This document shows positions 33,672-40,588 of a DNA stretch of 64,000 nucleotides, piece after piece. The stretch is from positions 1,820,501 to 1,884,500 of the forward strand of contig NZ_JAPEOS010000001.1 of assembly GCF_026340975.1 (NCBI RefSeq), given 5' to 3'. The notes beneath the pieces are model-generated. The model saw nothing but the letters and a program-made list of their open reading frames with translations. It did not search any database and had not been told where the DNA came from. A program made the translations under genes and the position numbers. Positions within the stretch are counted from its first letter, which is position 1, and each line of letters opens with the position of its first letter. Source of the stretch: Streptomyces sp. NBC_01214 (GTDB taxonomy: Bacteria; Actinomycetota; Actinomycetes; Streptomycetales; Streptomycetaceae).

Positions 33672-33719
33672 GGCCGCCTCTCGCGCGATTGCAGCCGAAA
33701 CCTGACCCATTTCACCTCC

Positions 33720-33737
33720 AGCGCCCTGAGGGGCGCT
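33720..33737 (+). other. Short hairpin in the spacer before 33786
   Basis: AGCGCCC (33720-33726) and GGGCGCT (33731-33737) form a seven-base stem with a TGAG loop. It lies in a 114-base spacer after the LuxR-type gene and lacks a T tract, so it may be a weak terminator or mRNA element. Confidence 0.45.
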
Positions 33738-33785
33738 CAGAAGCCCCGTACAGCCCCGCCGCCCGACACGACACCTGGAGGAACC

Positions 33786-34076
33786 ATGCCGATCACCCCG
33801 CACCCGAAGCCGGTCTACAGCCTCACCTGCGACAACGACGACTGCTGCTACCTCGCCGACATCGACGGCGACGGCCGCCTCTACTTCGAGTCTCCCGAGG
33901 AAGCCCGCGCCTGGGCCTTCGGCTGGGGCTGGGCCCGCGACGTCACCGACAGCACGCGACTGCTCTGCATGAACTGCGCGGCGGAGCAGGCGGGAACCCA
34001 GTCGGACCTCGACCACCACAACGCGGAGATCGCGGCTGCCGTGCAGTACGCCCTCGACCTGCCATCTACACCGTGA
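33786..34076 (+). CDS. Hypothetical Cys-containing protein
   Basis: This 96-residue acidic protein starts after GGAGG with SLTCDNDDCCYLADIDGDGR near residue 12 and has LLCMNCAAEQAGTQ near 60, so four or more cysteines could hold zinc. It is translationally coupled to the next gene. No family is recognised. Confidence 0.68.
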   Translation: MPITPHPKPVYSLTCDNDDCCYLADIDGDGRLYFESPEEARAWAFGWGWARDVTDSTRLLCMNCAAEQAGTQSDLDHHNAEIAAAVQYALDLPSTP

Positions 34077-34276
34077 CCGGCCAGCTGGAGTTGTGGTCGC
34101 CCGGCTGGGAGGTGGAGCCCTGCGGCCACAACGACCCCGACCCCGACGAACAGGCGCACGCCGACCTTCACGCCGTCCGGCACATCCCCGGCGACCACGG
34201 ACGGCCGGCAGGGCGTGGGACGTACAGCCGGCTACGGCGCATCCAGACAATCAAGCCAGCCGAGGTGTACCTGTGA
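34073..34276 (+). CDS. Hypothetical small protein
   Basis: This 67-residue protein (TGQLELWSPGWEVEPCGHND at the start) has an acidic His/Asp-rich middle and a basic end (YSRLRRIQTIKPAEVYL). It overlaps both neighbours by GTGA. Function unknown. Confidence 0.62.
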   Translation: MTGQLELWSPGWEVEPCGHNDPDPDEQAHADLHAVRHIPGDHGRPAGRGTYSRLRRIQTIKPAEVYL

Positions 34277-34542
34277 CCCCCGACGAGCTGCGTGCCGCGA
34301 TAGCCGCCGACTGCCCCCACCGCCTCGACGACTTCGACGGACACCTCGCCGACCGCGCGCCGACCGAGGCGTTTGTCCGGCTGTGGCGCATCGAACACGC
34401 CATCAGCAGCCGGCCCGCGGTCGAGCAGCAGATCGCCGACCTGTACGAGCAGATCCAGACCACCGACACCCGCGAGCAGGCCATGCCCCTGTTCGAGGAG
34501 ATCAGCCGCATCCGACACGAGATCAGCGAAGGACTCCAGTGA
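34273..34542 (+). CDS. Hypothetical helical protein
   Basis: This 89-residue acidic protein is largely helical, including AFVRLWRIEHAISSRPAVEQ and QIADLYEQIQTTDTREQAMP. It overlaps both neighbours. No domain is recognised. Confidence 0.65.
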   Translation: MTPDELRAAIAADCPHRLDDFDGHLADRAPTEAFVRLWRIEHAISSRPAVEQQIADLYEQIQTTDTREQAMPLFEEISRIRHEISEGLQ

Positions 34543-34754
34543 CCGCCCAGACCCTCAGGAACGCCGCCCGCGCCATCGCCGCACTCCTCCGGATCCGCCG
34601 TCCCCGCCCCGCCAGCCAGGTCCCGCCCTGCCGGCACTGCGGCAAGCCCATCCGCGACGCCGTCTACTACGAGCAGCACGCCGACGGCCTCCACGCCTGG
34701 CACACCGACCGGCCCGACTGCTGGAATGCCGCACTCGAGGACGGGCAGCCGTGA
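34539..34754 (+). CDS. Small zinc-finger-like protein
   Basis: This 71-residue protein has a basic helical start (TAQTLRNAARAIAALLRIRR), then PPCRHCGKPIRDAVYYEQHA with a CxxC pair, then HAWHTDRPDCWNAAL offering His and Cys ligands. This arrangement suggests a single zinc site. It is coupled to both neighbours. Confidence 0.68.
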   Translation: MTAQTLRNAARAIAALLRIRRPRPASQVPPCRHCGKPIRDAVYYEQHADGLHAWHTDRPDCWNAALEDGQP

Positions 34755-35023
34755 TCGTCACCCGGATCCACCACGAGCGAGGCAGCCACATCGAGCCAGC
34801 ACTCGACACCAACTGGCCCTCGCTGACCCGCCTCCAATGGAAAGCCGCAGTCGTCACCCACGACACCGGCCTGACGGTCAACGTGCACGAGCAAACCGAG
34901 GCCGGCGTCTACGGAGTGACAGTCGGCAGCTCAACCAGCGGCCCATACAGCCACCACGAACTCTGGCTCTACCTCAGCGGCGTCACCACCGGCGCCAAGC
35001 AAGCACGCCGAACCACCGCCTGA
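34751..35023 (+). CDS. Hypothetical phage protein
   Basis: This 90-residue protein appears to be mixed alpha/beta (LTRLQWKAAVVTHDTGLTVN and GVYGVTVGSSTSGPYSHHEL). The GTG overlaps the previous stop. No family is recognised. Confidence 0.65.
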   Translation: MIVTRIHHERGSHIEPALDTNWPSLTRLQWKAAVVTHDTGLTVNVHEQTEAGVYGVTVGSSTSGPYSHHELWLYLSGVTTGAKQARRTTA

Positions 35024-35054
35024 CCTGCCCGCACGCCGCACCAGGAGACACGCC

Positions 35055-35657
35055 GTGAACGACACGTACTGCGAGCTCTGCTTCCGTCCCGCCACCAGCC
35101 GAGTTCACGACGGCTGCCAGCAGAAGATCCGCCAGAACCTGCTCGACCTCCCCGGCCTGTACGCGGCCCTCGTCGACGCCCTCCAGCCGACCCGCCGCGG
35201 CGACGGAGGACGCGCCAGCGCGGGACGGACCGCACCCATCCCGTGCAACCTCGAAGCACTGGATCTCCGCGCCCGAGGAGGAATCGAAGGTGTCCTCGCC
35301 ACCTGGTCCGCCGACCTGTGCGAAGGCGAGAAGTGGGAGCTCCCGCAGTACGGCACCGTCGAAGCCGCCGTTCAGGGATACGCCGACCTCCTGCTCGACA
35401 ACCTGAAGATGATCTGCGACGAGCACCCGGCCGTCCGGGAATTCGCTTCTGAGATACGGCGGATCGCCGGCCAGGCCAGCCGGCTCGTCACCGGCGAGAA
35501 GCCGGCCCGCCGCATCCCCGTCGGCTGCGCCCAACCCGCCTGCTACGCCGTCCTCAGCGTCACCATCGACACCCCCGGCGTCCGCTGCCACGGATGCGGC
35601 CACCAGTACGGACACACCGAAGCGCTCCAGCTCTCGCCAGTCCGAGCCGTGGCATGA
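35055..35657 (+). CDS. Zinc-binding early protein, last gene of the early operon
   Basis: This 200-residue protein has an N-terminal YCELCFRPATSRVHDGCQQK motif and a C-terminal zinc ribbon (CAQPACYAVLSVTIDTPGVR followed by CHGCGHQYG). The middle is helical. The two-ended cysteine pattern is common in Streptomyces phage early proteins of unknown function. A strong bidirectional terminator follows immediately. Confidence 0.75.
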   Translation: MNDTYCELCFRPATSRVHDGCQQKIRQNLLDLPGLYAALVDALQPTRRGDGGRASAGRTAPIPCNLEALDLRARGGIEGVLATWSADLCEGEKWELPQYGTVEAAVQGYADLLLDNLKMICDEHPAVREFASEIRRIAGQASRLVTGEKPARRIPVGCAQPACYAVLSVTIDTPGVRCHGCGHQYGHTEALQLSPVRAVA

Positions 35658-35659
35658 AG

Positions 35660-35690
35660 AAGCGCCCCAGCCGACTCGGCTGGGGCGCTT
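35660..35690. terminator. Bidirectional terminator between the early operon and the GntR gene
   Basis: AAGCGCCCCAGCCGA (35660-35674) and TCGGCTGGGGCGCTT (35676-35690) are perfect 15-base inverted copies around a single C. Flanking A and T residues allow it to act in both directions between the convergent genes. Confidence 0.9.
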
Positions 35691-35703
35691 CGTGCGTTCG
35701 GGG

Positions 35704-36465
35704 TCAGGCAGCGTGGGGCGGGATCGGAATCGTGTAGGAGAGCGCGTACCTATGCGCGGCAACCACGATGTCGCAGGTCTCGACCGGCAGATCGTCGACG
35801 TAGTAGGTGCGCGTGACGACGATGACCGGGACGCCGGGAGGGAGTTCCAAACTCTCGGCCTCCTGGGGCCGCGGCGCCCGGGCACTGACCTCTTCGACCA
35901 CTTTGGTGATGTGGAGACCGATCAGGTCGAACCGAGGCACGACGCCCGAGACGGGACTCGCTTCGGGGTGCTCGATGGGCGTCCCCCCAGTAAGGGCGAG
36001 CGGCTCATGCGAAACGGACAACTTGATGACGTCGGTGTCAGCGAAGAACTTGTACGTGGTCCTCATGACCTCATCGCCCGGCTGGATCGCCAGGCGTTCG
36101 GCGATGGCCTTCGTTGCAGCGGTCCGGCGTGTCGAGGACTCCCACTCGGAGCGCCGCCCGCCAGCCTCCGTCGCTGCCTGTACGGGAGACCCGACAGGCC
36201 GCTTGCCGTAGAGGTCGCCCGAGATTCGTTTCTCCAGCTGCCGCTGCTCGCGGACGAACGTCCCCTTGCCCTGCTGCTTGATGATCAGGCCCTCATTCTG
36301 AAGAGCATCCATCGCGCCGCGGATCACGATGCGGGACACGCCGTACTCGGCCATGAGGGCTGCCTCGGTGGGCAGCGGATCCTGCGCCTGAAGGACGCCG
36401 TCCTGGATCTGCCGCCGGAGGTCGTCGGCGATCTGCTGGTAAGCCGGCTTGCCCTGATGTGCCAC
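35704..36465 (-). CDS. GntR/HutC-family repressor, KorSA-like
   Basis: This 253-residue protein has an N-terminal GntR winged helix (PAYQQIADDLRRQIQDGVLQ, PTEAALMAEYGVSRIVIRGA, GLIIKQQGKGTFV) and a C-terminal UTRA effector-binding domain, ending DLPVETCDIVVAAHRYALSY. In Streptomyces conjugative plasmids and AICEs such as pSAM2, a GntR-family repressor of this size (KorSA) silences transfer functions. Here it is divergent from the Xis-like and transfer genes. AGGAAGGGA precedes the GTG. The KorSA analogy rests on family and context. Confidence 0.88.
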   Translation of the reverse strand: MAHQGKPAYQQIADDLRRQIQDGVLQAQDPLPTEAALMAEYGVSRIVIRGAMDALQNEGLIIKQQGKGTFVREQRQLEKRISGDLYGKRPVGSPVQAATEAGGRRSEWESSTRRTAATKAIAERLAIQPGDEVMRTTYKFFADTDVIKLSVSHEPLALTGGTPIEHPEASPVSGVVPRFDLIGLHITKVVEEVSARAPRPQEAESLELPPGVPVIVVTRTYYVDDLPVETCDIVVAAHRYALSYTIPIPPHAA

Positions 36466-36483
36466 TTTGTCCCTTCCTGGTTA

Positions 36484-36584
36484 TTGGTCACAACAAGTGA
36501 ACCACGCGACTGACCTGCGCGACCACAGCGGATTGAGTGACGACACGCTCACGCTCTTGCATCTGACTCAACATTCGTCATAAC
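36484..36584. promoter_or_regulatory. Pair of TTSGTCAYAAC sites in the GntR intergenic region
   Basis: TTGGTCACAAC (36484-36494) and TTCGTCATAAC (36574-36584) share nine of eleven bases, 90 bases apart. The first lies just upstream of the GntR gene, and the second coincides with a possible -10 box (TTGCAT at 36557-36562, then CATAAC at 36579-36584). They are candidate operators for the GntR protein. Confidence 0.45.
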
Positions 36585-36645
36585 CTTTAGCCATCGGCAG
36601 CTTCGACAGAAGCCGCAGGTTCTGCAACGCCCTGGAACGCGCAAA

Positions 36646-36695
36646 GGCCCCAGCGGGGTGATCCCGGTGCTACCAACACCGGGCCCGCCAGGGCC
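36646..36695 (+). ncRNA. Strongly structured leader RNA upstream of the Xis-like gene
   Basis: Three stacked helices form one long hairpin: GGCCC (36646-36650) with GGGCC (36691-36695), GCGGG (36653-36657) with CCCGC (36684-36688), and CCCGGTG (36663-36669) with CACCGGG (36677-36683), closing on a CTACCAA loop. Internal loops are CA/CA and GTGAT. It ends 26 bases before the ATG at 36722 and could regulate its translation or be a stand-alone RNA. Confidence 0.6.
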
Positions 36696-36721
36696 AGCGC
36701 ATCAGAGATTGGGTCTCAGAG

Positions 36722-36964
36722 ATGCAGCACAAGCGTACCGTGCCTGCCCCCACGAAGGGACAGGGCAGCCCTCTCAACGTCAGGATCATCGCGGATGCGA
36801 TGCGCCTCGACCGGGCCACCATCTACCGCGAGATCGGCGCCGGCCGCCTCCCCTCGTACCGCGTCGGCTCCGGCCGCGGGACCATCCGCGTCAGCCGGGC
36901 CGCGTTCATGCAGTACCTCGACGACCGCGGGATCCCGGCGAGCGAGCTGGCGGTGGCGCTGTGA
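36722..36964 (+). CDS. Excisionase-like helix-turn-helix protein
   Basis: This 80-residue protein contains IIADAMRLDRATIYREIGAG followed by RLPSYRVGSGRGTIRVSRAA, the classical fold of small excisionase/HTH_17 proteins that use a helix-turn-helix plus wing. A C-terminal helix (FMQYLDDRGIPASELAVAL) follows. In AICEs an Xis gene is usually next to the integrase; here it heads the transfer-like operon. It may be an excisionase or a regulator. The ATG lacks a strong ribosome-binding site. Confidence 0.78.
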   Translation: MQHKRTVPAPTKGQGSPLNVRIIADAMRLDRATIYREIGAGRLPSYRVGSGRGTIRVSRAAFMQYLDDRGIPASELAVAL

Positions 36965-37305
36965 ACGCCACCTCTCTCGCACTGAAGCCCGCCCAGCCCG
37001 CGCTCCGCCTGCTTCCCGGCCAGCGACCCACCCTCGACTACGTGCTCGACGCTCCGCTCGCCGAGATGACGGCCGAGCTGCACGTCGAGGTCATCACCTC
37101 CGAGATTACCGACGCCGAGTTCTTCGGCTGCGTGGTCGTTCGCGGGTCCCGGATCGTCGTGATGCTGAACCCGAACCTCGGCGAGTTCGAGGCGGACTTC
37201 TTCACCCGCTACCTGACGGCGCAGGCGTACAAGCTTGAGATGTCGCCGCTGCCGACGCCGTTCGACGTCGAGGTCAGCCCCATGCTTGAGGGGGCATCGG
37301 CGTGA
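36961..37305 (+). CDS. Hypothetical protein in the transfer-like operon
   Basis: This 114-residue protein starts NATSLALKPAQPALRLLPGQ and has a compact core (AELHVEVITSEITDAEFFGC, VVVRGSRIVVMLNPNLGEFE). It is coupled to the Xis-like gene and to the following gene by GTGA overlaps. It resembles small AICE-borne proteins but no function is known. Confidence 0.68.
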   Translation: MNATSLALKPAQPALRLLPGQRPTLDYVLDAPLAEMTAELHVEVITSEITDAEFFGCVVVRGSRIVVMLNPNLGEFEADFFTRYLTAQAYKLEMSPLPTPFDVEVSPMLEGASA

Positions 37306-37514
37306 ACCGTCAGCCGCAGCTCTCCCAGGTCCGTCCCGTCGATTCGTCCCCGTCCATGAACGAGGCGCTGCGCCGCGCCCGCCGCGAGCAGGCCATCGCC
37401 CATTCCCTACAGGCCGCCGCCCTGGCCGATGAGGCCGGCGCCCCGGACTACGCCGCCGGCTACCGCGCCGACGCCGCCCGGATGCAGGCCGTACTTCGTT
37501 TCGAGGTGCAGTGA
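37302..37514 (+). CDS. Hypothetical small helical protein
   Basis: This 70-residue protein is mostly helix (NEALRRARREQAIAHSLQAA and AGYRADAARMQAVLRFEVQ). It overlaps the preceding gene by GTGA and touches the next ATG. Function unknown. Confidence 0.62.
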   Translation: MNRQPQLSQVRPVDSSPSMNEALRRARREQAIAHSLQAAALADEAGAPDYAAGYRADAARMQAVLRFEVQ

Positions 37515-37675
37515 TGGCAGCCCAGACCAGCCACAGCATCGTCGACCAGCCGGCAACCCCAGCCGCGTGCAACGCCGACTACAGGCCGCCGGCTCAGGCC
37601 GCCCAGGCGCAGGCTGACGCCCGGAACAACGTGGGCGCCCTCGGCACCGGCCAGCAGCACACCCACCGCAGCTGA
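37514..37675 (+). CDS. Small Ala/Gln-rich protein
   Basis: An ATG at the last base of the preceding stop opens a 53-codon frame: AAQTSHSIVDQPATPAACNA, then DYRPPAQAAQAQADARNNVG. Low complexity and lack of a known family leave its reality uncertain, but coupling and a following GAGGAG for the next gene fit an operon. Confidence 0.5.
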   Translation: MAAQTSHSIVDQPATPAACNADYRPPAQAAQAQADARNNVGALGTGQQHTHRS

Positions 37676-37684
37676 GGAGCACCC

Positions 37685-37873
37685 ATGCTCACCAGCACTC
37701 CTGAAAACCTGACCCGCCGCGAGGAGCAGGCCCGCACACTCGCCGCCCGCATCGTGGTCCTGCTCGACAACCTCGACGACCTCGGCATCGGCGTCACGGT
37801 CGGCCAGCTCCACACTCCCGCCGGCGTGATCCGGCGCCAGCCCGAACGGGGCTGGACCGTCACCGACCGTTGA
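37685..37873 (+). CDS. Hypothetical small protein
   Basis: This 62-residue protein (TPENLTRREEQARTLAARIV and VLLDNLDDLGIGVTVGQLHT) follows GAGGAG. It has a helix and then a short strand region ending RQPERGWTVTDR. No family recognised. Confidence 0.62.
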   Translation: MLTSTPENLTRREEQARTLAARIVVLLDNLDDLGIGVTVGQLHTPAGVIRRQPERGWTVTDR

Positions 37874-37911
37874 ACCTCACCACTCCCGCCTGACCAGCTA
37901 GGAGATCACTC

Positions 37912-38127
37912 ATGGACTTGAAGCAGCGCTTGACCCGTGGTGCCCGTTACGCCTGGAAGGTGACGATCAAGTCGGGCCCGGCCCGCATGGACCTGGCAGG
38001 CGACACCGTCGGTAACGGAGAGACGGTCGCGGAGGCCAAGGAGGCCGTCCGGATCTTCTCCGCGGGACGGATGGGCGTTCACCCGGGCCTCGTCGAGGTC
38101 GTCGCGTTCACGATCGTCGCCCGCTAG
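37912..38127 (+). CDS. Hypothetical small protein
   Basis: This 71-residue protein (DLKQRLTRGARYAWKVTIKS at the start, VEVVAFTIVAR at the end) is basic at its N-terminus and beta-rich elsewhere. AGGAG lies upstream of the ATG. It is one of a run of small genes before the Spd-like gene; function unknown. Confidence 0.63.
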   Translation: MDLKQRLTRGARYAWKVTIKSGPARMDLAGDTVGNGETVAEAKEAVRIFSAGRMGVHPGLVEVVAFTIVAR

Positions 38128-38157
38128 CCATCCCGCCTGACCAAAGAGGAGCCAGCC

Positions 38158-38307
38158 GTGCTCGAAACCTCCGACGACTACGCCAAGCGAGCAGCCGCCG
38201 CCATCCGCCGCTCCCACAACGAAGACGCCCCGCAGGCCGACCGCGACGCCGAACTTGCCGAAGCGCAGGTGTGGGCCATCCTCGCCCTCGCCGCCACCGC
38301 CGCCTGA
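38158..38307 (+). CDS. Small helical protein
   Basis: AGAGGAG nine bases upstream of the GTG opens a 49-codon frame: LETSDDYAKRAAAAIRRSHN, then EDAPQADRDAELAEAQVWAI, ending in a hydrophobic LALAATAA. The strong ribosome-binding site supports translation. Function unknown. Confidence 0.55.
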   Translation: MLETSDDYAKRAAAAIRRSHNEDAPQADRDAELAEAQVWAILALAATAA

Positions 38308-38325
38308 CCACCGGAAGGAATCACA

Positions 38326-38538
38326 GTGAACACCGCCACCCTTCAGCAGCCGTCCGACGTCGAAGCCGCCTGGGCAGAGCGCGACCTCCGCGAGCAGCTC
38401 ATTACCGCCTACGAGCAGGCCGCCACTCGAGCCGGCCGGGCCGCCGCACGCTGGGACGTCCTCTCCTACGACATGGCCAACCCTGGCGTCACCAAGCTCG
38501 CCGATCAGCTCGACGATCGTGCCAGCAGGGCCGCCTGA
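38326..38538 (+). CDS. Hypothetical helical protein
   Basis: This 70-residue protein is helical (DVEAAWAERDLREQLITAYE, QAATRAGRAAARWDVLSYDM). GGAAGGAA precedes the GTG. The stop and the next ATG share one base. No family recognised. Confidence 0.6.
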   Translation: MNTATLQQPSDVEAAWAERDLREQLITAYEQAATRAGRAAARWDVLSYDMANPGVTKLADQLDDRASRAA

Positions 38539-38720
38539 TGGCCCGCTTCAACGGGGCCTGGCGCTCCGCCCGTGACGAAGCCGCCGGACCCCGCGCCCGC
38601 TACGACCGCGTCGTCGCCCCCGACGACAAGTTCATGGAACCCGGCCGGCCCGCAGGCCAAAACGCCCGAGCCAACGAGGACACCCGCATGTACCGCCGCG
38701 CCCACGTCCGGGCCAGCTAG
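38538..38720 (+). CDS. Hypothetical small basic protein
   Basis: This 60-residue arginine-rich protein (ARFNGAWRSARDEAAGPRAR, ending TRMYRRAHVRAS) is coupled to the previous gene. It is followed by the Spd-like membrane gene after 19 bases. Function unknown. Confidence 0.58.
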   Translation: MARFNGAWRSARDEAAGPRARYDRVVAPDDKFMEPGRPAGQNARANEDTRMYRRAHVRAS

Positions 38721-38739
38721 CAGAGAGGAAGACAGCGCC

Positions 38740-40041
38740 ATGACCGCCCAGCTCGACCACGTCAACGGCATCGCCGCTGTGCCGCGCTTCGACCCAGTGG
38801 CACTTGCCGAGGCGGAGGCCATCCGCACCAAGGCCGAAGCCGAGGCGAAGGCGCTACAGATCAAGGCTGAGGGTGAAGCGAAGGCGGCCGAGATTGCTGC
38901 GCAGGTCGAGGCCGATAAGCAGCGGATCCTCAACGACCGGGCGGCCCTGAGGGCGGAAGCGGACAAGGCCGCCCACGACAAGAAGATGGCCGAGCTGCTC
39001 GCGGCCACCGCGAAGGCCAAAGCCGAAGCCGACGAGGCGGACGCGGCAGCCGAGCGGAAGGCCCGAGAAGACGAAGGGCGGGCCGGCGAGGAGCGTCGGA
39101 CCGAAGCGACCTGGAAGTGGTCCGCCCGCGGCATCTACCTGATCAGCCTGATCATCGCCCTGCCGCTCCAGCTGAAGGCCTTCTACAGCGACGACAAGCC
39201 CTTCATGGTCGCCGCCCCCCTGCTCCTCGAAGGCCTGGCCCTGGTCCTCGCGTTCGGTGGCGCCTGGGCCATCGCCCACCGCCGGAACGTCCGCCCCTAC
39301 CGCATCGGCATCATGGCCGCCGCCGCGATTGCCGCCGGCGTGAACCTCTGGCACGGCAACGTCGACCCGGCCATCGGGATTGAGGCCGGCATCGTCGGCG
39401 CCCTCGCCTCCCTCGGCGGGCCCGTGGTGCTCATGGCCTACGAGCACGGCATCGCACAGAAGCGTGACGGCATCCCCTCCTGGCGCGAGCGCCGTGACGC
39501 GGCGAAGGCTGCCGCGGCCGCGGCCAAGGAGGCAGCCGACAAAGCGGCGGAGAAGAAGGCCGCCGAAAACCTTCGGGCCCAGGAGAAGTGGGACACCGAG
39601 CAGGCCGCGCTGGCCGAGCAGAAGCGCAAGGACGCCGACCGCCAAGGCGCCCACAAGAAGGTGTGGGACGTTGCCGAAGCCATGCGTTCGGCCCGCGGAC
39701 TGCAGTACGTCACCGACCAGATCTGGGGTGAGGCCTGGTACCGGGTCACCGGCTCCAAGGTCGTCGGAGTGTGGCCCGAGCTCGAGGCCAGCAGCCGCGC
39801 CGCTCAGGCCCGCATGAAGGCCGCCTCCGAGATGCCGATATTCGGCCCGTTCATGCAGGTCGAATCCCAAAAGGGGCCCCAGTCCGACGGTGTCGACGGA
39901 CGCCGCTCCAACGGCGGCACTCCGCCCCGCCGCGTGCCCGGCGACACCCCTCCCAACAGCCCCATCGCCCGCAAGCAGGCCGTGCTTGAGCAGACAACCC
40001 GCAAGGCCGCAGGCGACTCCGACGAGAGGACCATCCGATGA
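38740..40041 (+). CDS. Spd-like coiled-coil membrane protein (DUF2637-like)
   Basis: This 433-residue protein has a long alanine- and glutamate-rich coiled coil at residues about 20-125 (EAEAIRTKAEAEAKALQIKA and repeats). Several membrane segments follow between about 128 and 240 (ISLIIALPLQLKAF, LLLEGLALVLAFGGAWAIA, IMAAAAIAAGVNLWHG, IVGALASLGGPVVLMAYEHG), then a second coiled coil and a Pro-rich tail. This matches SpdB2-type proteins of Streptomyces plasmids and AICEs that promote spread of transferred DNA through mycelium. GAGAGGAAG precedes the ATG. The TraA-like gene overlaps its stop. Confidence 0.78.
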   Translation: MTAQLDHVNGIAAVPRFDPVALAEAEAIRTKAEAEAKALQIKAEGEAKAAEIAAQVEADKQRILNDRAALRAEADKAAHDKKMAELLAATAKAKAEADEADAAAERKAREDEGRAGEERRTEATWKWSARGIYLISLIIALPLQLKAFYSDDKPFMVAAPLLLEGLALVLAFGGAWAIAHRRNVRPYRIGIMAAAAIAAGVNLWHGNVDPAIGIEAGIVGALASLGGPVVLMAYEHGIAQKRDGIPSWRERRDAAKAAAAAAKEAADKAAEKKAAENLRAQEKWDTEQAALAEQKRKDADRQGAHKKVWDVAEAMRSARGLQYVTDQIWGEAWYRVTGSKVVGVWPELEASSRAAQARMKAASEMPIFGPFMQVESQKGPQSDGVDGRRSNGGTPPRRVPGDTPPNSPIARKQAVLEQTTRKAAGDSDERTIR

Positions 40042-40574
40042 CCACCACTGTCCCGCCGCAGTCCGGCGCTCACGGCGCCCAGGCCAAGAAGAACATGACC
40101 AAGAACTCGTCCAACCACTTCGCCGGGTTCGCCCCCAGCTTCGGCCTGAACATCAACGTCCAGGGCAGCGGCAACGGACAGCAGTCGGCCTCCGGCGGCA
40201 GCGGCCAGATGTCCGGGGGTAACCAGCCGTCGCACTTCATGCTCGGCGAGCCGTCATTCAACACCACCGACGAGGTCCGCGCCTACTGCAACCACGTCCG
40301 AGCCGTCATGGTCCACGCCGCGATCGAGCTGGCCATGGCTGCCAAGATCCTCGAAGCCCGCCTCGGACAGGCCCAGTCCCTGCCCGGAGACAACCCCATC
40401 CAGGGCCGCCTACGGGCACGCAAGGTCGGCCGCCAGCTGAAGAAGGCCAGCGGCGGCGCCACATCCTCCGCCAAGGCGGCCGTCGCCGCCTACGCCGCAT
40501 TCACCCGCGAGTACGCCGATCTCATGCGCCCCCGACCCCAGCAGGCCGCCAGCACCAACCCGTTCACGTTCTGA
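40038..40574 (+). CDS. TraA-like protein of the transfer operon
   Basis: This 178-residue protein begins with KKNMTKNSSNHFAGFAPSFG and a Gly/Ser/Gln-rich segment (VQGSGNGQQSASGGSGQMSG), followed by a helical domain (RAVMVHAAIELAMAAKILEA). Proteins with this layout lie directly upstream of tra/FtsK genes in Streptomyces plasmids and AICEs, where they are often called TraA. Its biochemical role is not established. ATGA coupling to the Spd-like gene and 15 bases to the translocase gene tie the three together. Confidence 0.68.
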   Translation: MTTTVPPQSGAHGAQAKKNMTKNSSNHFAGFAPSFGLNINVQGSGNGQQSASGGSGQMSGGNQPSHFMLGEPSFNTTDEVRAYCNHVRAVMVHAAIELAMAAKILEARLGQAQSLPGDNPIQGRLRARKVGRQLKKASGGATSSAKAAVAAYAAFTREYADLMRPRPQQAASTNPFTF

Positions 40575-40588
40575 GAGGAGAGCCCGCC

